Notes: generated by a model from the sequence alone, not told the origin. Positions 51,701-60,480 are shown, counted from the first letter of the stretch. The stretch: DNA of 64,000 nucleotides from Mariniphaga sediminis (GCF_003573545.1 NZ_QWET01000017.1:34435-98434), one strand, 5' to 3'. Program-made: numbers and translations.

Positions 51701-52155
51701 ATGTATTGTTTGAAGGCGTACATGGACGTGATGTAATGAATTGGGCTTATCTTGTAGCGACAGAACGTATTGACTTTACCCAAACGTATACTCTTCGTGC
51801 TGCCAAAAGCCGTTGGACCCCGGATAATTCCGATGCTGAGTTTGCGAGAATTGGGAATAGCCATTTAATTCCATTATCTTCTCAATATGTACAGGATGGT
51901 AGCTACGTGAAACTGCGTAATCTCAGTCTGGCATACCGTATTCCCAAAAGTGTAATTTCTTTTGCATCTGTCCGACTTTCAGTAAGTGCACAGAATTTAT
52001 TGACCATTACCAATTATAAAGGATATGACCCTGAGATTAGCTCTACGAGCGACAATAGCGTTAACGAAGGAGTGGTCGATGCAAACTCAGGTATGGACTG
52101 GTTTGCTTATCCGAGTTCTAAAAGTATTTCTTTCGGAATAGCAATTGAATATTAA
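48793..52155 (+). CDS. SusC/RagA-type TonB-dependent transporter with STN domain
   Basis: 1120 residues. Signal peptide with a long n-region, then STN domain (about 45-118), carboxypeptidase-regulatory domain (about 138-210; VSGKVTDSSEQPLPGVTVVV), a TonB-box-like EEVVAVGYGT, a plug (about 215-340; GKAPGVTV, IRIRGANSL, DASATAIYGSRGANGVILVTTK) and a 22-strand barrel. It imports oligosaccharide across the outer membrane with SusD as lid; the STN domain links binding to the FecR/sigma pair upstream. An in-frame ATG at 48856 (MKLTVFILF) is a possible alternative start. Confidence 0.96.
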   Translation: MKNFCFTPFPFNGKAKKLIVIMKLTVFILFLTLMQVSATGYSQANKFSFRAENKQVVEVLRQIEEHSDFRFFFLREQVDVERRVSVTAREATVEQILDELFQGQPVQYEFANEALIVLTRSDSPIGRVNDYGSGDMEQRTVSGKVTDSSEQPLPGVTVVVKGTTQGTVTNADGDYTLANIPDNAMLVFSFVGMKMREVAVGSQMRINVRMEEETIGIEEVVAVGYGTMKKSDITGSVASISSESFLDQPGSSSNSIIAGKAPGVTVRRSNGAPGASPIIRIRGANSLLGNNDPLIVVDGNYGSLPNMYEIESIEILKDASATAIYGSRGANGVILVTTKRGAERKPTLEFHSDISFDMVPQHYDLMDAHEFAEFNKSVGAYPFTDAEIAKFKEGGGTDWQDELLQTGFSQNYKVILSGGSKNIRYYITPGYNKTTGTIRNSEASGYGLKAKVDMDLSDRLTVQIESSVSHSENLNPNLAQGGNKSTIPLMAAIAWSPTEPIYNEDGSYNRLGVGSGTLMNPVLMTEVKQTNYDGGGHGVGNIEFKIIEGLTLNAKAKIGFWNGGSRNFKSREYNGVNANASQSFYENKDWLTNAFLTYSKTFASLHDISAMVGFEQSKSEYQSVNAVANILPIESAEWHNLGLAAPNIGVGSGWSDNSLRSYFGRLNYNYASRYYVTVNYRADGSSKFRGDNRWGYFPSFSLAWRFSEEEFMKNQNVFQNIRIRGGYGVTGSQAISSYSTYSTLRGMGFYWGDVYQSGYISQIGGNPNLKWESTKQLNAGVDFTMIDNRLSFAFDYYNKETVDLLAPISVPAYAGADSEYGRTNVISNVGAVKNEGIEVNLDYNAIRTQDWSYNINLNGAYNWNEVLNLGETDIIYGRSYAAGLSSTSPFALLPGKPIGTIYGIKYLGIWQKDEADEATKYGASPGDYRYEDLNGNYNYDAEDRQVIGNTNPPFTWGFNNRLSYKNFNLNVLFEGVHGRDVMNWAYLVATERIDFTQTYTLRAAKSRWTPDNSDAEFARIGNSHLIPLSSQYVQDGSYVKLRNLSLAYRIPKSVISFASVRLSVSAQNLLTITNYKGYDPEISSTSDNSVNEGVVDANSGMDWFAYPSSKSISFGIAIEY

Positions 52156-52180
52156 CTATTCATTTTAAAAGTAATTTATT

Positions 52181-53788
52181 ATGAAAAATAAAATAATTTT
52201 AGTTTTAATATTATCAGTTATTGGTTCTTTTATTTCGTGTGAATCCAATGAAGATTTTTTAGCGGAAGATCCAAAAGGTCAGTTGTTCGCTGATAATTTG
52301 TGTAAAAATGAAGTAGAAATAATGCTGTTGATCAATGGATTGCATGGCATCTGGGATAGAGCTATGATGCGGCCCTATCAAAGTATGGAAATCAAATTTG
52401 CCAGTTCTGATGATGTAATCGGTACCGGTAACCAACGAGTTTATTACCACGAGATGGAAGTCAATATGGATATTACTACCGGAGGTGATACAGATACTCA
52501 ACGGGGGTATGAACGTGCATACAACACCATAAATCAAGCAAATACTATTATAAATAATTATCACAATGCCCGGAATACAGTACCGGAAGCCAGATTGAAT
52601 GCTTTGGCTGCCCAAGCACATTTTATCCGTGCTTTTACGTATTTCTGGTTAGTGCGGTTCTTTAACAATATACCTTTAATTAAGACTGCATATAATCCGG
52701 ATCCCGACAGGGAGGTTACCGTTTCTCCTAGCCGGGATATCTATGACTTAATTATTTCCGATCTGGAATTCGCAGAGCAATGGCTTCCCATTATCTGGGA
52801 TGGTTATATGAAAAACGGTGCCCCAACGAAAGGAGCAGCAAAATCGACTATGGCATTAGTCTATTTACAAATGGCAGGTTTTCCTGTTAACGGCGGTGCT
52901 GAATATTATGCAAAGGCCCGGGATAAAGCCAAAGAAGTTATTGATCATGCTGGTGAATATGGTTATGCCTTGCGTGAACATTACTGGCAGGTATGGGATC
53001 CGTACTGGGAAGCTTATGAAATTCCGCAGGATGAAGCTATCCTTTGGATTGACCATACTGCAGACGATATTACTGTAAGAGCACCCAACCCCAGCCGTCC
53101 CATCGAATTTGGCGGATGGGAATCAATGATTGCGGAATTGGGATTCTTTAACCGTTTTCCTGAAGGCGAACGCAAAGAATTTACTTTTGTTACCGATTTT
53201 TATCACTCGAATGGAAATTATTATCATTATACTGATTTGAAAGCTGCGCATCCGGCTTACCGCAAGTTATGGGCAGACAATTTTACTCCCGGTTGGGAAT
53301 GGGAAAACCGGAACGACCCGGACAGTAAATGGCTTACAGGAATGGATCAAAGTGCCTCATGGTACAGCGGACGTCCTATCATAATGATGCGTTATGCCGA
53401 TGTATTACTTATATATGCCGAAGCCAAAGCGCGTACGGATGGCCCGGATGCTTTAGCCTACCAATGCCTGAACGATGTACGTAATCGGGCTTATAAAGGT
53501 GTAGGTACAACCGAGGCTTCCGTAAGTGGTCTTAGTACAGAAGAGTTTATTGAGCTCGTTGTCTGGGAAAGAGCGTGGGAATTCGCCGGATTTGAATATT
53601 CTGCCAGATGGTTCGATCTGCAAAGATTGGAATTGGTAGAAAAAGCTACTACCGAATGGCGTGAGGAACCGGAAGAGAAATACAATCTTAGAAAACCATA
53701 TACCAAAAAAGATTATTTCCTGCCTATTCCGAGTAAGGAGGTGATATTAAATCCAAATTTAGAAAACAATAATCCTGAATTTCAATAA
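52181..53788 (+). CDS. SusD/RagB-family glycan-binding lipoprotein
   Basis: 535 residues, lipoprotein signal (lipobox SFISC, about residue 20). The TPR-like helices of SusD are visible (GYERAYNTINQANTIINNYH, AQAHFIRAFTYFWLVRFFNNIPLI) as are the C-terminal signatures MMRYADVLLIYAEAKA and WERAWEFAGF, ending in YFLPIPSKEV. Surface lipoprotein pairing with the SusC encoded 25 bases upstream. A terminator follows, separating it from the enzyme genes. Confidence 0.95.
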   Translation: MKNKIILVLILSVIGSFISCESNEDFLAEDPKGQLFADNLCKNEVEIMLLINGLHGIWDRAMMRPYQSMEIKFASSDDVIGTGNQRVYYHEMEVNMDITTGGDTDTQRGYERAYNTINQANTIINNYHNARNTVPEARLNALAAQAHFIRAFTYFWLVRFFNNIPLIKTAYNPDPDREVTVSPSRDIYDLIISDLEFAEQWLPIIWDGYMKNGAPTKGAAKSTMALVYLQMAGFPVNGGAEYYAKARDKAKEVIDHAGEYGYALREHYWQVWDPYWEAYEIPQDEAILWIDHTADDITVRAPNPSRPIEFGGWESMIAELGFFNRFPEGERKEFTFVTDFYHSNGNYYHYTDLKAAHPAYRKLWADNFTPGWEWENRNDPDSKWLTGMDQSASWYSGRPIIMMRYADVLLIYAEAKARTDGPDALAYQCLNDVRNRAYKGVGTTEASVSGLSTEEFIELVVWERAWEFAGFEYSARWFDLQRLELVEKATTEWREEPEEKYNLRKPYTKKDYFLPIPSKEVILNPNLENNNPEFQ

Positions 53789-53830
53789 CAGGAAAAGTGA
53801 AGTCCAATAGGATGTTGTTTTTATGAAGAA

Positions 53831-53874
53831 ACAAGGACGTAGTCGAAATAATAACGAACCCCGTCCTTGTTTTT
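53831..53874 (+). terminator. Intrinsic terminator after susD
   Basis: ACAAGGACG (53831-53839) and CGTCCTTGT (53862-53870) form a 9-bp stem with a 22-base loop, followed directly by a T-run (53870-53874). It lies 43 bases past the susD stop and should separate the FecR-SusCD transcript from the enzyme genes. Confidence 0.75.
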
Positions 53875-53990
53875 CAAGATAATTGAGGTATTGAAATATT
53901 AATCGTTGCATATTGCTGGCAAGTAACACAAATTCAGCTATCAATATGACTTGAGAATTACTTGGTTCGTTGTAATATATACTAGTGTAT

Positions 53991-55616
53991 ATGAGAAATA
54001 AATTAACAGGTATTATTCTATTGTTGATAATTGTTGTGCATATTGGATGTACAACACAGAATCGGTTAAAAAACTATTACATTTCCCCTGACGGGAACGA
54101 TGATAACACCGGGTTAACCAAAAAAACTGCATGGAAAACCCTGGAAAGGGTTAACCGCGAAACTTTTCATCCCGGCGATGCCATACTTTTTGAATCAGGC
54201 GGTACCTGGAATGGTCATTTACGTCCTTTGGGTTCGGGAGAACGGGGAAAGATGATAACCATAAGCAGTTATGAGGAAGGCTCTATGCCTGTTATCAATA
54301 TAGGGGAAGGTGCAGGAGCGGGTATTTCGCTTGTCGATCAATCGTGGTGGGAAATACAGGGAATCGAAATTACAAGTGGAGCCCTGCCTCAACTGGGAGT
54401 CAGGCGCGAGGGAATATCTATTAAAGCTGAAAAGGGAGATTCAATCAAGGGCATTACCGTGCGGGATTGCTATATTCACGATTTATGGGGACAAATTGGC
54501 GGTTCTGGTTCAAGTACCATGATTGAAATAAACAGGGTGACAGAAGATGTGCTTGTTGAAAATAACACTATCAAACGTTGTGACAAAATTGGCATCAAGG
54601 TAACAGGGAGAAAAAATATTGTTGTCCGTAGAAATTATTTGGAAAACCTTGGTGGTGACGGTATTATTCTACATGGGGCCTATCGTGGGTTAATCGAGTA
54701 TAATATAGTTGATCAAACTTGTCTTCGAACGGGGGATCCTCATCTGGATACCGGAGACGACAGTCGTTATGCCTGGTGGCCTCATACTGCGGCAATATGG
54801 ATGTCTCACGCCAAGGAAACCATCATGCAGTTTAATGAAGTTTACAATACAGGCAGACAACCAGGCAACGGCGATGGTCAGGCTTTTGACTTTGACTTTA
54901 ATTGTGAAAATAATATTCTGCAATACAATTATAGCCGAAATAATGCCGGGTTTTTGCTAATAATGGACAATACCCACGAAAATATTGCACGGTATAATAT
55001 CAGTCAAAACGATATCAAATTCAGGCCAACTCAACTGGTGACGATGTTTTGTGACACGGCCGAGCAAAATTTGCTTCACAATAACGTATTTTATGTGGAT
55101 CACGGAACCTCTGATATAACGTACTACTATGGCGATGAATACGGTCCCGACAAGGGAAAAGGAAAGAAAGAAAAAGGAAAGCTTGGCGCGCACTTCAGAA
55201 ACAACATTTTCTATGCAACAGGTCAGGGGCGGTTCAGAACAGTATATGCACAAGGAGATTCTTTGAACAGTGCCGAATTTAGGAAACTTGAAGATTTTCA
55301 TAAGCTTTCTCCCCCAAAATACGGGACTAGATTTTTCAATAATCTTTATTTTGGACCTTGGATAAATGGACTGCCTGATGATCCGAAAAAAAATCTTGCA
55401 GACCCGATGTTTATTTCAGCTGGAAGCGGAAGATATGGGTTTTCATCGTTGGATGGATATAAGTTGAAATCCGGTTCTCCGTGCTTTAACAAGGCAGTAT
55501 TTATTGAAACAGGTAATATCTGTGATTTTTATGGAAATCCGGTAATAAATGGATCAACCAATATTGGTGTGTATGAAGAAGTTGATGATTCTAAAGTTTT
55601 GAGTAATACTTACTAA
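53991..55616 (+). CDS. Right-handed parallel beta-helix lipoprotein, probable glycan-active enzyme
   Basis: 541 residues, lipoprotein signal (HIGC near residue 20). It begins with YYISPDGNDDNTGLTKKTAWKTL, the usual entry to right-handed beta-helix proteins, then parallel coils (ITVRDCYIHD, VLVENNTIKRCDKIGIKVTG, IVVRRNYLENLGGDGIILHG, IMQFNEVYNTG). Such folds include polysaccharide lyases and glycosidases; the catalytic class is not clear from the sequence. ATG at 53991 chosen; GTG 53985 is in frame. First enzyme gene after the susD terminator. Confidence 0.75.
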   Translation: MRNKLTGIILLLIIVVHIGCTTQNRLKNYYISPDGNDDNTGLTKKTAWKTLERVNRETFHPGDAILFESGGTWNGHLRPLGSGERGKMITISSYEEGSMPVINIGEGAGAGISLVDQSWWEIQGIEITSGALPQLGVRREGISIKAEKGDSIKGITVRDCYIHDLWGQIGGSGSSTMIEINRVTEDVLVENNTIKRCDKIGIKVTGRKNIVVRRNYLENLGGDGIILHGAYRGLIEYNIVDQTCLRTGDPHLDTGDDSRYAWWPHTAAIWMSHAKETIMQFNEVYNTGRQPGNGDGQAFDFDFNCENNILQYNYSRNNAGFLLIMDNTHENIARYNISQNDIKFRPTQLVTMFCDTAEQNLLHNNVFYVDHGTSDITYYYGDEYGPDKGKGKKEKGKLGAHFRNNIFYATGQGRFRTVYAQGDSLNSAEFRKLEDFHKLSPPKYGTRFFNNLYFGPWINGLPDDPKKNLADPMFISAGSGRYGFSSLDGYKLKSGSPCFNKAVFIETGNICDFYGNPVINGSTNIGVYEEVDDSKVLSNTY

Positions 55617-55636
55617 TAAGTATAAGCTTTAAAAAA

Positions 55637-56127
55637 ATGAAAAAATTGGAGAAATATTTCATTTTGCTGCCGATAATACTGCTTGTTTTATTGTTTGGTT
55701 CCTGTTCGCAGCTGGAAGGAAAACGTGCGGTCGATTATCTCGATCCGTTTATTTGCACCCAGTACGACTACGAGCAGTGGTGCCCCACGGCGTTGGTGCC
55801 TTTTGGCCTGGTTGAGTTATGCCCAGACTCTTATCCCGGTAGTTTTGACGAAACGCCTGAAAATGTAGCCACTGCCTGGAATGATATTCTTTCAAGAATT
55901 CAGGTAAAAGGAAAGAATGAGGAGGATAAAACCGTTTTTTTATGCGGCACTCTACCACACCTGTTTTTGCCAGTGATATTGAGTGATGTGGATGTTAGTT
56001 ATCACGGCCTTGACCGGAAGGGGGTACAAGTATTATAATAACTATGCTTTTTGGAATTCGTTTCCCGACAAATACCACCCGTCTCACGGTTTTTGTTACA
56101 CTGTCAAGGGGGAGGGGCAGTACTACA
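55637..56127 (+). pseudogene. GH92 alpha-mannosidase-like remnant
   Basis: The first frame has a lipoprotein signal (LLFGSC), then VDYLDPFICTQYDYEQWCPTA and ALVPFGLVELCPD, matching the GH92 N-terminus (VDYVDPFIGT, PFGMVQLSPD). It then jumps to AWNDILSRIQVKG, TVFLCGTLPHLF and LSDVDVSYHGLD, which belong to the middle of GH92, so a large internal piece is missing. A stop at 56036-56038 ends this frame; +1 frame sequence continues as YYNNYAFWNSFPDKYHPSHGF, recalling the next GH92 motif. The catalytic half is absent. Dead gene. Confidence 0.75.
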
Positions 56128-56253
56128 AAAGGAAAAGAAGTTGATTTTAAAACTTCATCAAATATGGAATTGGGTAAAAATTTTTCTGCAAAAATTATAA
56201 AGGGAGAGGGAAATATTGCCATTCAGTCTGATTTAACAGGATTAAATAATTAA
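56128..56253 (+). pseudogene. Orphan 3' end of a third beta-helix paralogue
   Basis: The frame KGKEVDFKTSSN to SDLTGLNN is nearly identical to the last 41 residues of the two 498-residue proteins downstream, and the following bases (stop codon, 16-base spacer, next start) are identical too. No other part of the copy remains: upstream sequence belongs to the GH92 remnant in another frame. It marks where a third tandem copy was deleted. Confidence 0.8.
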
Positions 56254-56381
56254 ATACAAAAAATCGTTTATGAAAGGGATAAAATTATTACTGCTGTGGG
56301 GTATCCTGGCTGGGACAACACCGGTTGTTGCAAAAGCAAATGTAAAAACAACAAAAAAAGCTCAATCAGGTGAAACAACCG
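56128..56381 (+). repeat. Direct repeat, copy A
   Basis: Near-identical to 57641-57894 at a distance of exactly 1513 bases, with 108 identical bases at 56233-56340. It spans the 3' end of one paralogue (here only a remnant), the spacer and the 5' end of the next. Confidence 0.85.
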
Positions 56382-57766
56382 GTTTTGTGGATGTTGCTTC
56401 ATTTGGATTCTCTCCGGATGCTACCGGCATGCAGAATACGACAGCCATGCAAAAAGCAATCGATGAAGGGGGAGCGATAATTGTTTCTCAACCAGGAGTT
56501 TACAAGATTGCCTCTACGCTTTATATTGGAAGCCATACAAGTATCATTTTTGGCGATGGTGTGTCGCTTAAAAAGGTAGATGAAAAGGGACCCTTTGCGC
56601 AGGTAATAATAAACAAGGGAGCTCTTACAAAATCGTATGATGAAAATATAACGCTGGATGGATTGCATGTTATCGTAAACGGCGTTGACAATTGCTCTGA
56701 CCTTATTCTAGGTCTGCGGGGCGTTTTGGGTTTTTCATATGTAAAGGATTTGCGGGTTAAAGGGTTACGTTGTTATGATCTTACGGGTTGCCAGTATTGT
56801 TTACAGGTTAGCCGGTTTGAAGATGTAACCATTGAAGACGTGATTATAAAGGGACAAAAAGATGGAATTCACTTTGGGCCCGGTAAACGCTTCACCATCA
56901 GGGATGGCGTATTTCAAACATTTGATGATGCTATTGCACTCAACGGGCAGGACTACTCCACGTCAAATCCCGAACTGGGTTGGATTGAAGATGGGGTGAT
57001 AGAAAACTGCTACGATTTGAACCAGGAAAAAACAGTGGGCTATTTTTGCCGTATGTTGGCCGGTGGATGGATTGACTGGAAAAAAGGAATGAAAGTGCAA
57101 CAATCGGATGCCGTAGTTTCAAATGGGAAAATATACCGCGTAAAAATGGAACCTGATGCAACGCTCTACGAGTCGTTAACCCAACCCGATTTCGAAAGTG
57201 GCACAAAGGTGCTGGATGGAATTACTTGGGTAATGACACAAGAAACTATTACTTATACAGGTGGCGTTCGGAATGTTATTTTCCGGAATATCCAACTCGA
57301 AAAACCCAGAATTCCGTTTTCCATAGAATTTAACATGGGAAGATACAATCGCTCATACTACGCAGGCGCTGAGGTTCCGATACAGGAAAATATAATTTTA
57401 GACAACATCAAAGTTTTATACGACAAAGACATTCCTCTTGTACTGGTTTCATCACCTGTAAATATGATTACCATAACAAACTCCCGGCTCAAAAATAAAG
57501 GTTTATTATTCTATGGTAACGAGGTTCTTCCGGAATACCTAAAAGATAATATTATCCCTGAGTTTTATAAAACAAGTATCAATATTCATGGCTGCATTTT
57601 CGACCATGAAGGTGAAATGGTTTTGTTGCACAATACCGCTAAAGGAAAAGAGGTGCAGCTAAAAACTTCATCAAATATTGAATTGGGTGAAAATTTTTCT
57701 GCAAAAATTATAAAGGGAGAGGGAAATATTACCGTTCAGTCTGACTTAACAGGATTAAATAATTAA
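56270..57766 (+). CDS. Secreted pectate-lyase/GH28-like beta-helix protein, copy 1
   Basis: 498 residues, signal peptide (about 1-24). The N-terminal FVDVASFGFSPDATGMQNTTAM and AIIVSQPGVYKI match the pectate-lyase-3/GH28 entry region, and a right-handed beta-helix follows. Where GH28 has its catalytic aspartates the sequence reads DGIHFGPGKRF and TFDDAIALNGQD: the DD pair is kept but no GHG or RIK motif is seen. An insertion around 285-325 (VVSNGKIYRVK, DGITWVM) looks like a small carbohydrate-binding module. Probably an extracytoplasmic glycanase or lyase of unclear specificity. Confidence 0.75.
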   Translation: MKGIKLLLLWGILAGTTPVVAKANVKTTKKAQSGETTGFVDVASFGFSPDATGMQNTTAMQKAIDEGGAIIVSQPGVYKIASTLYIGSHTSIIFGDGVSLKKVDEKGPFAQVIINKGALTKSYDENITLDGLHVIVNGVDNCSDLILGLRGVLGFSYVKDLRVKGLRCYDLTGCQYCLQVSRFEDVTIEDVIIKGQKDGIHFGPGKRFTIRDGVFQTFDDAIALNGQDYSTSNPELGWIEDGVIENCYDLNQEKTVGYFCRMLAGGWIDWKKGMKVQQSDAVVSNGKIYRVKMEPDATLYESLTQPDFESGTKVLDGITWVMTQETITYTGGVRNVIFRNIQLEKPRIPFSIEFNMGRYNRSYYAGAEVPIQENIILDNIKVLYDKDIPLVLVSSPVNMITITNSRLKNKGLLFYGNEVLPEYLKDNIIPEFYKTSINIHGCIFDHEGEMVLLHNTAKGKEVQLKTSSNIELGENFSAKIIKGEGNITVQSDLTGLNN

Positions 57767-57894
57767 ATACAAAAAATCGTTTATGAAAGGGATAAAATTA
57801 TTACTGCTGTGGGGTATCCTGGCTGGGACAACACCGGTTGTTGCAAAAGCAAACATAAAAACAACTGAAACAGCTCAATCAGGAGAAACAACTG
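57641..57894 (+). repeat. Direct repeat, copy B
   Basis: Second copy of the repeat at 56128-56381; identical over 57746-57853. It joins the end of paralogue 1 to the start of paralogue 2 and shows that the array arose by tandem duplication with this junction as the unit boundary. Confidence 0.85.
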
Positions 57895-59279
57895 GTTTTG
57901 TAGATGCTGCTTCATTTGGATTCTCGCCGGAAGCTACCGGCATGCAGAATACGGCAGCTATGCAAAAAGCCCTGGATCAGGGAGGAACGATTGTGGTTTC
58001 GCAGCCCGGCACATACAAAATAGCAAAAACACTTTACATTGGCAGCGATACCGAGCTGGTTTTTGGCAAAGGGGTTTCGTTGAAAAAGGTGAACGAAGAG
58101 GGACGGTTTTCACAGGTGTTTATCAATAAAGGGGCGCTTACAAAAAAATATGACGAACGTATTACCATCGAAGGGTTGCATATTATCATGAACAATGTCG
58201 ACAATTGTTCTGATTTGGTTTTAGGCCTGCGGGGTGTTCTGGGGTTTTCGTATGTGAAAGATTTAAAAATTAAGGGCTTTCGTTGTTACGACCTGACGGG
58301 GTGCCAGTTTTGTATCCAGATTTGTCGCTTCGAGGATGTAATCATTGAAGATGTGATAATAAAAGGCCAAAAAGATGGAATCCATTTTGGGCCCGGCAAG
58401 CGATTTACCATCAGGGATGGCGTATTTCAAACATTTGACGATGCTATTGCACTCAATGCTCAGGATTATTCCACGTCGAACCCGGAAATGGGTTGGATTG
58501 AAGATGGCTTGATTGAAAACTGTTACGATCTGAACCAGGAGAAAACGGTGGGTTTTTTCTGTCGTATGCTGGCCGGCGCCTGGGTTGACTGGGAAAAAGG
58601 CATGAAAGTCCAGCAGTCGGATGCAGTGGTATCCAACGGCAGATTATACCGGGTGAAAATGCCACCTGATGCAACACTTTATGAATCAATAACAAAACCT
58701 GATTTCGAAAGTGGTTCAAAAGTGTTGGATGGAATAACATGGGTTATGACACAGGAAGAGATTACGTATACTGCCGGAGTACGGAATGTTACTTTTCGGG
58801 ATATTCAACTTGAGAAGCCCCGTATTCCGTTCTCCATCCAGTTTGATATGGGCCGGTTCAACCGTTCCTATTATCCGGGAGCTGAAATACCAATTCAGGA
58901 AAATATTATTCTCGATAATGTAAAAGTGCTTTTTGATAAAGACCTGCCTCTTATCCAGGTAATCACACCCTTAAATATGATTACCATAACCAATTCGAGG
59001 CTGAAAAACCGTGTCTTTAATTTTTGTGGTAACGAGGTATTTCCAGACTATTTGCGTGCGAATACAATCTCTGAGTTTGGGAAAACACATATCAATATGC
59101 ATGGATGTATTTTCGACCAGGATAATGAGATGATTCTTCTGGAAAATTCTGGAAAAGGAAAGGAAATCGAACTGAAAACTTCTTCGAATATTGAACTGGG
59201 TGAAAATTTTTCTGCGAAAATAATTGAAGGAGACGGAAAAGTAATTTTTGAATCGGATTTGACCGGGCTAAAAGACTAA
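57783..59279 (+). CDS. Secreted pectate-lyase/GH28-like beta-helix protein, copy 2
   Basis: 498 residues, same length and architecture as copy 1 and highly similar along its whole length; the first 24 residues are identical. Substitutions are spread through the beta-helix (for example NNVDNCSDLVLG for NGVDNCSDLILG), and the TFDDAIALN segment and the inserted VVSNGRLYRVK module are preserved, so both copies appear to be under selection. It starts 16 bases after the stop of copy 1 and ends 19 bases before the GH43-like gene. Confidence 0.78.
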   Translation: MKGIKLLLLWGILAGTTPVVAKANIKTTETAQSGETTGFVDAASFGFSPEATGMQNTAAMQKALDQGGTIVVSQPGTYKIAKTLYIGSDTELVFGKGVSLKKVNEEGRFSQVFINKGALTKKYDERITIEGLHIIMNNVDNCSDLVLGLRGVLGFSYVKDLKIKGFRCYDLTGCQFCIQICRFEDVIIEDVIIKGQKDGIHFGPGKRFTIRDGVFQTFDDAIALNAQDYSTSNPEMGWIEDGLIENCYDLNQEKTVGFFCRMLAGAWVDWEKGMKVQQSDAVVSNGRLYRVKMPPDATLYESITKPDFESGSKVLDGITWVMTQEEITYTAGVRNVTFRDIQLEKPRIPFSIQFDMGRFNRSYYPGAEIPIQENIILDNVKVLFDKDLPLIQVITPLNMITITNSRLKNRVFNFCGNEVFPDYLRANTISEFGKTHINMHGCIFDQDNEMILLENSGKGKEIELKTSSNIELGENFSAKIIEGDGKVIFESDLTGLKD

Positions 59280-59298
59280 AACATTAAACAAACAGAAT

Positions 59299-60273
59299 AT
59301 GAATAAACAAAGAATAATTCGTTTGGTATGCCTGCTTTGCATAGCCGTCTTTTTTGCTTGCACAATAAAACAGTCCCCAACTGACCTTGATGGTCGACCT
59401 TTAATTGAAAAGAAGGGGACAATTGATTGCGGCCTAGTAGAAACCACTCCGATAAACTATAGAGGTAAAGTGTACCGATTCGAATATGTCCGCAGCAGAT
59501 ACTGGAATAACCCAACCGGCGATTCCTATTTCCGTTTTACCGACCGTGAAACAGGAAAGTCAACAAAGCCCTTTGCCAGAGGATTTCATTTAGGAAGCGC
59601 TTTTGTTGATGATAGTATTGTTCATGTAACTGCGGTTAACCACTGGGATGGAGAGCAGATATTTGTTTTTACATCAAGTGACTTGGAAAACTGGGAGCAA
59701 AGGATGGCCTTTGAACTCCATGGGTTTGGCATGTTTAATACTTCGCTAATTAAAGCCGAAAATAAATTTGTGCTAATGTTTGAAGTAGGCAAACCCGAAA
59801 AAGAAGCCGGAAAAAGTTTTACTGCCCGTTTTGCAATTTCAACCGATTTGAAAAACTGGAACATATTGCCTGCGGAATTTAGCTATGCAATGGATAGATA
59901 TACAGCTCCACACTGTTTGCGATATTTTGATAAGTACTACTATAATTTTTACCTGGAAGCGCATAACGGTTATGAAATGAGAGTTGTGCGTTCGAAAGAC
60001 TTAAAGAACTGGGAACCGAGCCCGTTAAACCCTGTATTGAAAGCATCGGACGCTGACAGGCAAATTATCAATAAAAGTTTGTCCGATACTTTGGTTCACA
60101 AAATTACAACGGCTGAAAATCGGAACAATTCAGATATGGATTTTTGCGAATTTAAAGGAAAGTTAATTATTAACTATTCATGGGGTAATCAAAAGGGAGA
60201 AGAGTATTTGGGAGAGGCTGAATATAAGGGAACGATGGAGCAATTTCTGAATGGTTGGTTTCCCATTGAATAA
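59299..60273 (+). CDS. GH43/GH32-like five-bladed propeller lipoprotein
   Basis: 324 residues with lipobox (VFFAC near residue 20). The repeated blade motifs FVFTSSDLENWEQR, AISTDLKNWNIL and VVRSKDLKNWEPS (S/T-x-DL-x-NW) are typical of GH43/GH32-type five-bladed propellers. The N-terminal acidic residue expected in a GH43 active site cannot be assigned with certainty. Probably removes side groups such as arabinose, xylose or fructose, or is a non-catalytic relative. Confidence 0.65.
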   Translation: MNKQRIIRLVCLLCIAVFFACTIKQSPTDLDGRPLIEKKGTIDCGLVETTPINYRGKVYRFEYVRSRYWNNPTGDSYFRFTDRETGKSTKPFARGFHLGSAFVDDSIVHVTAVNHWDGEQIFVFTSSDLENWEQRMAFELHGFGMFNTSLIKAENKFVLMFEVGKPEKEAGKSFTARFAISTDLKNWNILPAEFSYAMDRYTAPHCLRYFDKYYYNFYLEAHNGYEMRVVRSKDLKNWEPSPLNPVLKASDADRQIINKSLSDTLVHKITTAENRNNSDMDFCEFKGKLIINYSWGNQKGEEYLGEAEYKGTMEQFLNGWFPIE

Positions 60274-60333
60274 TTTTATTCGAAGAATTCTCTAACAGGT
60301 ACTATCTAAATTTTAAACTAATACAGACAGATA

Positions 60334-60480
60334 TTTTATGAAGATGGCAGCAGGCCAATCTATGTAAATTCAATTGCTGTCGGAAAAGATGGAACGGTTT
60401 ATACGCTGGCCAGGTTTAAACACGAAGGTAAAGAAATTGAAGATTTTGTAAAAATTCAAAATCCCTTTGGAAACCAATAA
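60334..60480 (+). pseudogene. C-terminal gene remnant
   Basis: An open frame of 48 codons ending at TAA 60480 without a start codon, reading FYEDGSRPIYVNSIAVGKDG then TVYTLARFKHEG and ending FVKIQNPFGNQ. NSIAVGKDGTVYTLAR is the look of a single beta-propeller blade. Upstream sequence (60274-60333) is closed in this frame. It is the tail of a deleted secreted protein between the GH43-like and DegT genes. Confidence 0.5.
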
